Part shown: positions 1 through 4,704 of the stretch, in pieces | Numbering within the stretch: position 1 is the stretch's first letter | Layout: every line of letters starts with the position of its first letter | From: an uncultured Clostridia bacterium | GTDB taxonomy: Bacteria; Bacillota; Clostridia; Oscillospirales; Acutalibacteraceae | Reading direction: 5' to 3' | DNA: 7,463 bases | Assembly: GCA_937901145.1 (NCBI GenBank) | Contig: CALCHE010000153.1 | Span: 1-7,463, forward strand | The notes under the pieces: generated by a model | Told to the model about the DNA's origin: nothing | Database searches by the model: none | What the model saw: only the letters and a program-made list of their open reading frames with translations | Program-made: the position numbers and the translations under genes

Positions 1-2
1 CA

Positions 3-1145
3 ACTTCATGGCCTTTCTTCTCAGAGAGAGCTGAGGGCTCATATATGTGGGACGTTGGCGGCAATAAGTACATAGACTATATGTGTGCATACGGTCCCAA
101 TGTTCTCGGTTACAATGACCCCGATGTCAATGCTGCTGCTATGAAGCAGGCTGAGCTTGCAAACTGTACAACAACACCTTCTTACAAGATGGTTGAGTTC
201 GCAGAGCTTATGGTTGACACAGTTGCATCTGCAGACTGGGCATTCTTTGCAAAGAACGGTAACGATACAACACAGGCTGCTATCATGTGTGCCCGTTACC
301 ATACACATAAGAAAAAGATTATTTTCGTAAACGGTTTCTATCACGGTGTTTCAATGTGGACACAGAAACTTGACTATCCCGGTGTTCTTCCCGAAGACGT
401 TGCAAACAACCTTTATGTTGATTGGAATGATATCCCTGCACTTGAAAAGCTTATTGCAGAAAACAAGGATGAAATCGCTGCTTTCATCGCAACTCCCTAT
501 ATGCACGGTAACTTCGTTGATAATGTTCTGCCTGCTGACGGTTACTGGCAGAAGGTAAGAAAGCTCTGTACAGACAATAACATCGTTCTTATCGTGGACG
601 ATGTCCGTTGCGGTTTCAGACTTGACCTTGCAGGTTCTGACCATTTCTACGGCTTTGAGGCTGACCTTATCTGCTTCTGTAAAGCTCTTGCAAACGGCTG
701 GAACGTTTCATGTCTTTGCGGTAAGGACTTCCTCAAGAGTGCAATGAGCGGTCTTTCATACACAGGCAGTTACTGGATGAGTGCTGTTCCTTTTGCGGCA
801 GGTATTGCTTGTATCGAAAAGATGAAAAAGCTTGATACTCCTGCAATGTTCAGAAAACTCGGTACACAGCTTACAGACGGTCTTAAAGCCGCTGCTGCAA
901 ACAACGGTTTTGACCTTATTGTTTCAGGTGAGCCGGCACTGTTCTATCTCAGAATAGCAAATGATGACAGCCTGTTCCTGCATCAGGACTGGGTTCAGGA
1001 AATGGTAAGCAGAGGCATCTTCATCACAAGCCACCACAACCATTTCATCAATGCTTCTCTTACAGAAGACGACATCAAGTACACAATTGATGTTGCTGAA
1101 GACGCATTCAAGGCTGTAAGAAAACGCCACCCCGAAGCATTCTGA
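3..1145 (+). CDS. Class III PLP-dependent aminotransferase, GSA-aminomutase-like (5' partial)
   Basis: The reading frame is open from the window edge, so the start codon lies upstream. The first visible residues TSWPFFSERAEGSYMWDVGG match the N-terminal part of glutamate-1-semialdehyde 2,1-aminomutase-like enzymes, so roughly 30-60 residues are missing; the ATG at 45 is internal. Fold-type I aminotransferase landmarks are in order: the cofactor-loop segment AKNGNDTTQAA, FYHG, the pyridine-nitrogen Asp in VDDVRCGFR (codon 597-599), and the probable Schiff-base Lys in FCKALANG (codon 681-683). Then come TGSYWMSAVPFAAG and a C-terminal small domain ending RKRHPEAF. About 380 residues are visible, against about 430 for the family. 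These enzymes move amino groups using pyridoxal phosphate in the cytoplasm. The usual SGTEA loop of true GSA aminomutase is replaced by NGNDT, and no heme genes are nearby. I therefore infer an aminotransferase of unknown substrate rather than HemL. The fold is confident; the substrate is not. Confidence 0.85.
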   Translation, partial: TSWPFFSERAEGSYMWDVGGNKYIDYMCAYGPNVLGYNDPDVNAAAMKQAELANCTTTPSYKMVEFAELMVDTVASADWAFFAKNGNDTTQAAIMCARYHTHKKKIIFVNGFYHGVSMWTQKLDYPGVLPEDVANNLYVDWNDIPALEKLIAENKDEIAAFIATPYMHGNFVDNVLPADGYWQKVRKLCTDNNIVLIVDDVRCGFRLDLAGSDHFYGFEADLICFCKALANGWNVSCLCGKDFLKSAMSGLSYTGSYWMSAVPFAAGIACIEKMKKLDTPAMFRKLGTQLTDGLKAAAANNGFDLIVSGEPALFYLRIANDDSLFLHQDWVQEMVSRGIFITSHHNHFINASLTEDDIKYTIDVAEDAFKAVRKRHPEAF

Positions 1146-1157
1146 TAAATCAGAATG
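1138..1157 (+). repeat. Short inverted repeat overlapping the aminotransferase stop codon
   Basis: CATTCTGA (1138-1145) and TCAGAATG (1150-1157) are perfect 8-bp complements around a TAAA loop. The left arm contains the TGA stop codon. No T-run follows directly, so on its own it is not a terminator. It may be a 3'-end mRNA-stabilising hairpin, or chance. Confidence 0.5.
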
Positions 1158-1160
1158 TAA

Positions 1161-1188
1161 TGAATAATGAATAGTGAATAATGAATAA
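1161..1188 (+). repeat. Four tandem 7-bp repeats TGAATAR
   Basis: Four head-to-tail copies, TGAATAA, TGAATAG, TGAATAA and TGAATAA, lie between the aminotransferase stop and the terminator hairpin. Each heptamer offers TGA, TAA or TAG, and because 7 is not a multiple of 3 the array quickly closes every plus-strand frame. On the minus strand it reads as a low-complexity peptide (IHYSLFTIHYSL type), which I treat as non-coding. Similar ATTATTCATT-rich stretches are, from memory, common between genes in Clostridia. Confidence 0.8.
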
Positions 1189-1223
1189 TTGTGGTCGCGG
1201 GACAGCCGTGACCATAATTTTTT
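1188..1223 (+). terminator. Rho-independent terminator after the aminotransferase gene
   Basis: The arms are 1188-1200 (ATTGTGGTCGCGG) and 1206-1218 (CCGTGACCATAAT). They form a 13-bp stem with two G:U pairs and a 5-nt loop, GACAG. Six T follow at 1218-1223. The stem core is GC-rich and the T-run is on the plus strand, as expected for the end of the aminotransferase transcript. Confidence 0.85.
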
Positions 1224-1289
1224 AGGGAAACCGCAGAGTGAATAGAGATTTGATGCAAAATATGCTATCTTATTTTTCAAATTTCTGTA

Positions 1290-1318
1290 TTGTATTTTAA
1301 TTGATTTTCGATTATAAT
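1290..1318 (+). promoter_or_regulatory. Predicted sigma-A promoter for the HD-domain gene
   Basis: TTGTAT (1290-1295) and a perfect TATAAT (1313-1318) are separated by 17 bp, about 50 bp before the start codon. The preceding gene ends with a terminator, so the HD-domain gene probably has its own transcript. The AT-rich context raises the chance of a fortuitous match. Confidence 0.65.
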
Positions 1319-1366
1319 ATGTTCGTTAAATATTAACATTTCATTACTATTTTATAAGAGGTTTTT

Positions 1367-1930
1367 ATGAATAGAGAATTTGCTGAAAAATTAATCTCAG
1401 AAGCAAAAGAACTAAATGATGGAGAATGGATAAATCACTCATATAATGTTGCCCGACTCGCTGAAAAAATAGCAAATATAGCAAATATAGATAGCGAGAA
1501 AGCTTATATTCTCGGACTCCTCCACGATATAGGAAGGAGAAACGGAGTCATGCAAGCCCGTCACGCTTTGGAAGGCTTCAATTATTTAATGAGTCTTAGT
1601 TTTGATGAAGGTGCAAGGATTTGTATGACACATACTTTCCAGTATAAAGATGTTGATGCGATTTATGATGTCTGGGACTGCACGAAAGAAGAAAAGCAAT
1701 TTATCAAACATTATCTCAATAACATAACATACAACGAATACGATAAACTGATTCAGTTATGTGATGCACTCTCATTATCAAAAGGCTACTGTTTTGCTGA
1801 AAAGAAAATGGTAAACAGTGTTCTGAAATTTGGTTTTAAAAATACCACTATTCAAAAATGGAAAGCAATATTAGAATTAAAAGAATACTTTGATAAAAAA
1901 ATTAGTGGAGATGTTTACTCTCTTTTTTAA
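1367..1930 (+). CDS. HD-domain metal-dependent phosphohydrolase-like protein
   Basis: A 187-residue protein with the HD-superfamily signature spaced as expected: His24 (NHSYNVARLA), His53-Asp54 in GLLHDIGRR, His66, His89 (CMTHTF) and Asp133 (QLCDALS). HD proteins bind one or two metal ions and hydrolyse phosphomonoesters, nucleotides or cyclic dinucleotides; which substrate applies here cannot be read from the sequence. There is no signal peptide, membrane segment or partner domain, so a soluble single-domain enzyme is likely. The ATG at 1367 is supported by AAGAGG (1356-1361) five bases upstream. The gene has its own promoter and is bounded by terminator hairpins on both sides, so it is probably monocistronic. 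It is clearly more AT-rich, with many AAA/AAT/ATA codons, than the genes either side, which hints at separate ancestry. The family is confident; the specific function is unknown. Confidence 0.85.
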   Translation: MNREFAEKLISEAKELNDGEWINHSYNVARLAEKIANIANIDSEKAYILGLLHDIGRRNGVMQARHALEGFNYLMSLSFDEGARICMTHTFQYKDVDAIYDVWDCTKEEKQFIKHYLNNITYNEYDKLIQLCDALSLSKGYCFAEKKMVNSVLKFGFKNTTIQKWKAILELKEYFDKKISGDVYSLF

Positions 1931-1961
1931 TCCACTTGCAAAAATTCGCCTAAACTTTTCA

Positions 1962-2001
1962 AAAAACATCTGTAAAGGTATTGACTTTTACAGATGTTTT
2001 T
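1962..2001 (+). terminator. Hairpin terminator of the HD gene, overlapping the next promoter
   Basis: The arms 1962-1979 and 1984-2001 form an 18-bp stem with one G:U pair and a 4-nt loop, ATTG. The outer 15 bp (AAAAACATCTGTAAA with its complement) are perfect. The outer A/T ends supply the T-run (1997-2001) for plus-strand termination and a T-run for the minus strand too. It lies 32 bp after the HD gene stop. The right arm coincides with the -35 and spacer of the ylxM promoter. Confidence 0.7.
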
Positions 2002-2009
2002 AGTATAAT
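1981..2009 (+). promoter_or_regulatory. Predicted sigma-A promoter of the ylxM-ffh-rpsP-khpA operon
   Basis: TTGACT (1981-1986) and a perfect TATAAT (2004-2009) have a 17-bp spacer. This is the strongest promoter-like match in the window and suits a highly expressed housekeeping operon. Predicted +1 is near 2016. The -35 box sits in the loop and inner stem of the upstream terminator hairpin, so the two elements share DNA. Confidence 0.8.
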
Positions 2010-2016
2010 ATGCAAG

Positions 2017-2040
2017 CTGTAAAGTAATTTTTCTTTACAG
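2017..2040 (+). promoter_or_regulatory. Perfect dyad at the predicted 5' end of the ylxM mRNA
   Basis: CTGTAAAG (2017-2024) and CTTTACAG (2033-2040) flank an 8-nt AT-only spacer. The dyad starts at about +1 or +2 and ends 22 bp before the ylxM start. It could be a 5'-terminal stabilising hairpin in the mRNA or a repressor operator. The same CTGTAAAG octamer occurs in the upstream terminator arm (1970-1977), so alternative pairing is possible in any read-through transcript. Confidence 0.5.
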
Positions 2041-2062
2041 ACACGGAAAGAGGGGTGAAATA

Positions 2063-2425
2063 ATGGCTAAAAATCTCGATGTTATTATGCTTCTGGATAC
2101 CTACGGTGAGCTTCTCACTCAGAAGCAGCAGGATTTTATCAGCTATTATTACAACGATGATCTCTCTCTTGCCGAAATAGCAGAGAACGAAGGTATCACC
2201 CGTCAGGGTGTACGCGATGCCATCAAAAGAGCGGAAGCTCAGCTTTTCGCCTTTGAGGAGCATATCGGTCTTTGTGAGCGTCTGGAAAAAATGAGAAAGG
2301 GACTGACTGAAATCAGTGAGCTTACCTCAGTTATCAATGAGGTTAACCGCAGAACTATCCTTTCCCGTGAAATCAATGACGCTGTGGCAAGAATTTCCGT
2401 CTTAACACAAATGATTGGCGAATAA
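2063..2425 (+). CDS. ylxM: YlxM family helix-turn-helix protein (UPF0122)
   Basis: A 120-residue protein, normal length for the YlxM/p13 family. Residues about 15-50 (LTQKQQDFISYYYNDDLSLA, then EIAENEGITRQGVRDAIKRA) form a sigma-70 region 4-like helix-turn-helix. The rest is helical. YlxM genes typically sit directly before ffh in Firmicutes, as here, and the protein is thought to act with the signal recognition particle; its exact role is only partly known. The start ATG is preceded by AGGGGTG (2051-2057) at 5-base spacing. It is the first gene of the operon and is followed by ffh after a 42-bp gap. Identification rests on both the HTH sequence and synteny. Confidence 0.93.
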   Translation: MAKNLDVIMLLDTYGELLTQKQQDFISYYYNDDLSLAEIAENEGITRQGVRDAIKRAEAQLFAFEEHIGLCERLEKMRKGLTEISELTSVINEVNRRTILSREINDAVARISVLTQMIGE

Positions 2426-2447
2426 AGGGTTCGATTGTCGCACCCTT
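2425..2447 (+). other. Small intercistronic hairpin between ylxM and ffh
   Basis: AAGGGT (2425-2430) pairs with ACCCTT (2442-2447), and an inner CG/CG pairing is possible in the loop. The ffh ribosome binding site AAAGGA (2452-2457) lies just 3' of the stem, with 10 bases to the ATG. It has no T-run, so it is not a terminator. It may be an RNA-processing or translation-tuning hairpin; the evidence is only the complementarity. Confidence 0.35.
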
Positions 2448-2467
2448 CCCGAAAGGATTGATTCAAG

Positions 2468-3838
2468 ATGGCATTTGAAGGTCTTTCAGACAGACTGGAA
2501 GCCGCCTTTAAAAAGCTGAAAAGTAAGGGTGCCCTTACCGAAAGCGACGTAAAGGAAGCCATGAGAGAAGTTCGTCTCGCTTTACTTGAAGCTGACGTTA
2601 ACTACAAGGTCGCCAAAGACTTCACCAAAACCGTAACCGAAAGAGCCGTAGGCGAAAAGGTTATGGAAAGTCTTACCCCCTCACAGATGGTTATCAAAAT
2701 CGTCAATGAGGAGCTTACCAATCTCATGGGCGGTACCAAGTCAAGACTCAATACAGCCAACCACCCTCCCACGATCGTTATGATGTGCGGCTTACAGGGT
2801 TCAGGTAAAACCACCCACAGTGCAAAACTCGCACTTATGCTTAAAAATCAGGGCCACAGACCTCTTCTCGTCGGTTGTGACGTCTACCGTCCCGCCGCTA
2901 TCAAACAGTTAGAGGTTGTCGGTGAAAAGGCAGGCGTTCCTGTTTTCCAGCTCGGTCAGATCGACCCTGTGGAAATCGCACGAAAGGCTGTCGCTCACGC
3001 AAAGGACCACGGCTATGACTATGTGTTCCTTGATACTGCAGGCCGACTTCATGTTGATGAAGAGCTTATGGAAGAGCTCAAAAACATCAAAAGTGAGGTT
3101 CACCCCCACGAAATTATGCTCGTCGTTGACTCCATGACAGGTCAGGACGCCGTTAACGTAGCTACCTCCTTCAATGAGGCGCTCGGCATCGACGGTCTTC
3201 TCCTCACAAAGCTCGACGGTGACACCCGAGGCGGTGCGGCACTTTCAGCCCGAGCCGTTACAGGTAAGCCCATCAAATTCGTCGGTACAGGTGAAAAGCT
3301 CGAAAATCTGGATGTTTTCCACCCTGACAGAATGGCTTCGAGAATTCTCGGTATGGGTGATATGCTTTCTCTTATCGAAAGAGCCGAACAGCAGCTCGAC
3401 GAAAAGAAAGCCGCAGAACTTGAAAGAAAGCTGCGAAAAAACAAATTCGATCTTAACGACCTTCTGGACCAGCTTCAGCAGGTAAGAAAGATGGGACCTA
3501 TCAAGGATATGCTGAAAATGCTTCCCGGTATAGGTAAAAAAATCGATGAGGTAGAAGTGGACGAAAGACAGTTTGACCGTGTTCAGGCTATCATCCTCTC
3601 TATGACTCCTCAGGAAAGAGCAAAGCCCGACATTATCAACCCTTCCCGTAAGAGAAGAATTGCCGCAGGCTGCGGTATGCAGGTCGAGGATGTCAACCGC
3701 CTTCTCAGTCAGTACAGACAGATGCAGAAAATGTTCAAGCAGTTTGGCGGTAAAAACACAAAGAAAATGCAGAAAAGAATGAGAAATATGCCCGGCATGA
3801 TGAACGGAATGAACGGCATGGGCGGTTTCCCGATGTAA
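2468..3838 (+). CDS. ffh: Signal recognition particle GTPase Ffh (SRP54)
   Basis: 456 residues, full length for bacterial Ffh. Cytoplasmic GTPase that binds SRP RNA and hydrophobic signal sequences on ribosomes and delivers the complexes to FtsY at the membrane. The order is an N helical bundle (about 1-85) and the G domain with P-loop GLQGSGKTT (108-116), CDVYRPAA, DTAGRL (189-194), TKLD (247-250) and GDTRGG. The linker ILGMGD leads into the methionine-rich M domain (about 296-456). The RNA-binding helix-turn-helix includes SRKRRIAAGCGM (from 393), an Ala-Ala-Gly-Cys-Gly form resembling that of E. coli Ffh as I remember it. The C-terminus is a low-complexity Met/Gly/Asn tail ending GMGGFPM. 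All GTPase motifs are intact. The start is set by AAAGGA and alignment with the family. No SRP RNA gene is visible in the window. Confidence 0.98.
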   Translation: MAFEGLSDRLEAAFKKLKSKGALTESDVKEAMREVRLALLEADVNYKVAKDFTKTVTERAVGEKVMESLTPSQMVIKIVNEELTNLMGGTKSRLNTANHPPTIVMMCGLQGSGKTTHSAKLALMLKNQGHRPLLVGCDVYRPAAIKQLEVVGEKAGVPVFQLGQIDPVEIARKAVAHAKDHGYDYVFLDTAGRLHVDEELMEELKNIKSEVHPHEIMLVVDSMTGQDAVNVATSFNEALGIDGLLLTKLDGDTRGGAALSARAVTGKPIKFVGTGEKLENLDVFHPDRMASRILGMGDMLSLIERAEQQLDEKKAAELERKLRKNKFDLNDLLDQLQQVRKMGPIKDMLKMLPGIGKKIDEVEVDERQFDRVQAIILSMTPQERAKPDIINPSRKRRIAAGCGMQVEDVNRLLSQYRQMQKMFKQFGGKNTKKMQKRMRNMPGMMNGMNGMGGFPM

Positions 3839-3900
3839 GTTAAAGACACATAAGTGTTAAAATATCAAATTAAAAAATTATTTTATTGGAGGTCATTAAA

Positions 3901-4146
3901 ATGGCAGTAAAAATCAGACTTCGCCGTATGGGCGCAAAAAAGGCACCTTTCTATCGTGTAGTAGTAGCAGATTCAAGATATCCCCGTGACGGTCGTTTCA
4001 TCGAGGAAATCGGTTACTACAACCCCATGAAAGAACCCGCTGAAATCAAAATCGACGCTGAAAAGGCTCAGAAGTGGATCGCTAACGGCGCACAGCCCAC
4101 AGACACTGTTAAGGCTCTTCTTAAAAAGTCCGACATCATTAAATAA
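3901..4146 (+). CDS. rpsP: 30S ribosomal protein S16
   Basis: 81 residues beginning MAVKIRLRRMGAKKAPFYRV, a near-canonical S16 N-terminus, followed by DSRYPRDGRFIEEIGYYNP, the family's most conserved block. S16 binds 16S rRNA and helps assemble the body of the small subunit. The ATG at 3901 is chosen over the in-frame TTG at 3886, because GGAGG (3888-3892) lies eight bases before the ATG and would be inside the gene if the TTG were used. It follows ffh by a 62-bp AT-rich gap with no convincing terminator, so it is probably co-transcribed. The order ffh-rpsP-KH protein is typical of Firmicutes. Confidence 0.98.
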   Translation: MAVKIRLRRMGAKKAPFYRVVVADSRYPRDGRFIEEIGYYNPMKEPAEIKIDAEKAQKWIANGAQPTDTVKALLKKSDIIK

Positions 4147-4163
4147 TTCCGGAGGTCGCCACT

Positions 4164-4397
4164 TTGAAAGAGTTACTTATATCTATTGCGCAGGGTTTGG
4201 TTGACGAACCCGAAAAGGTAACTGTTGACGTTGACGACATTAACGAAGAAGGCGTAGTAGTCTACCACCTTCACGTTGCTCAGGACGATATGGGTAGAGT
4301 TATTGGTAAGCAGGGCAGAATTGCAAAGGCTATCAGAACTGTAATGCGTGCAACTGCAAACAGAAGCGACAGCAAGATTTCAGTAGAAATCGACTGA
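4164..4397 (+). CDS. khpA: KhpA-type KH-domain RNA-binding protein (YlqC)
   Basis: 77 residues comprising a single KH domain, with the RNA-contacting loop GKQG at 48-51 (VIGKQGRIAKAIRTVM). KhpA partners with KhpB/Jag in other Firmicutes and binds many RNAs; a role in cell elongation or division control is known in streptococci. Here the role is inferred from family and position. The start is TTG at 4164, preceded by GGAGG (4151-4155) with 8-base spacing; no better in-frame ATG exists. The gap to the rpsP stop is 17 bp, suggesting coupled expression. It is the last gene of the operon, 13 bp before a strong terminator stem. Confidence 0.95.
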   Translation: MKELLISIAQGLVDEPEKVTVDVDDINEEGVVVYHLHVAQDDMGRVIGKQGRIAKAIRTVMRATANRSDSKISVEID

Positions 4398-4410
4398 TTC
4401 GAAAAAAATT

Positions 4411-4442
4411 ATTCCTCATCGGTAACGGTGAGGGATTTTTTT
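4411..4442 (+). terminator. Rho-independent terminator of the ylxM-khpA operon
   Basis: ATTCCTCATCG (4411-4421) pairs with CGGTGAGGGAT (4426-4436), an 11-bp stem with two G:U pairs and tetraloop GTAA. Seven T follow at 4436-4442. An A-run (4402-4408) upstream could also support minus-strand use. This is where the operon ends. Confidence 0.92.
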
Positions 4443-4472
4443 GCGTACCTCTCAGTCACTGCGTGACAGCCC

Positions 4473-4522
4473 TCCTTTCAGGCGAGGCTATATAAAAAGG
4501 GAACGGTGTGTGCCGTTCCCTT
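4473..4522. repeat. Intergenic repeat, copy A (terminator-bearing)
   Basis: The 50 bp from TCCTTTCAGGCGAGGCTATA to the end of the GGGAACGG hairpin recur at 6772-6819 in the same orientation, identical except for a 2-bp TA indel. Just upstream are small dyads: GTCAC-TGC-GTGAC (4456-4468) and AGCCCTC/GAGGCT (4468-4489). This looks like a dispersed genomic repeat, not a gene. Confidence 0.85.
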
Positions 4523-4525
4523 TTT
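4494..4525. terminator. Bidirectional terminator hairpin in repeat copy A
   Basis: AAAAAGGGAACGG (4494-4506) and its exact complement (4513-4525) form a 13-bp stem with a 6-nt TGTGTG loop. An A-run on one side and a T-run on the other make it symmetrical. It sits between two convergent genes, khpA (plus) and the BspA-like gene (minus), and can back up termination from both. Confidence 0.8.
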
Positions 4526-4561
4526 ACTTTATTTTTATAAATTCAAGGGGGTCGGGTTCGT

Positions 4562-4679
4562 CTGTGCGGAGTACAGCGAGCCTGCACCCTTGCGAGACGA
4601 AAATCAAAAGCACCTCTTTTGAAAAAATAAAGGAGGTGCTTTTCCGCAAGGGTACATATCCTCTGTGCTGAACGCACAG
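4562..4679. repeat. Nested imperfect palindrome of about 118 bp
   Basis: Three arm pairs share a centre near 4622: CTGTGCG (4562-4568) with CGCACAG (4673-4679), ACCCTTGCG (4586-4594) with CGCAAGGGT (4645-4653), and the inner stem 4606-4620/4629-4643. A smaller local hairpin, CCTCTGTGC/GCACAGGAGG with one bulge (4660-4683), competes with the outer arm. It carries no convincing coding sequence and could be a MITE-like remnant or a large terminator structure. An open frame crossing it is attributed to chance. Confidence 0.7.
4606..4643 (-). terminator. Terminator hairpin downstream of the BspA-like gene
   Basis: The arms 4606-4620 and 4629-4643 form a 15-bp stem (core AAAAGCACCTC) with one G:U pair and an 8-nt AT-rich loop. 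On the minus strand it lies about 60 bp after the stop of the BspA-like gene and ends in T-rich sequence. It could also act on the plus strand. Confidence 0.75.
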
Positions 4680-4704
4680 GAGGCTACGGCACCTTGCTGT
4701 GTGC

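Noticed and set aside
924..1280. Minus-strand open frames with IHYSLFTIHYSL-type peptides
   Set aside because: They are translations of the TGAATAR array and of the antisense of the aminotransferase, a well-known kind of spurious ORF.
1964..1996. BlaI/CopY-like operator (ACATCTGTA, or TACAGATGT on reading the other arm) in the ylxM promoter spacer
   Set aside because: It misses one base of the consensus palindrome, the sequence is already explained by the terminator stem, and no bla/cop-type regulator is nearby.
3886..3900. TTG at 3886 as the rpsP start
   Set aside because: It overlaps the GGAGG ribosome binding site; the ATG at 3901 has ideal spacing and gives the standard MAVKIRLRRMG N-terminus.
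4441..4671. Open frame of 76 codons on the plus strand as a gene
   Set aside because: It runs through the terminator T-run, repeat copy A and the palindrome, has no ribosome binding site, and its peptide reflects repeat sequence.
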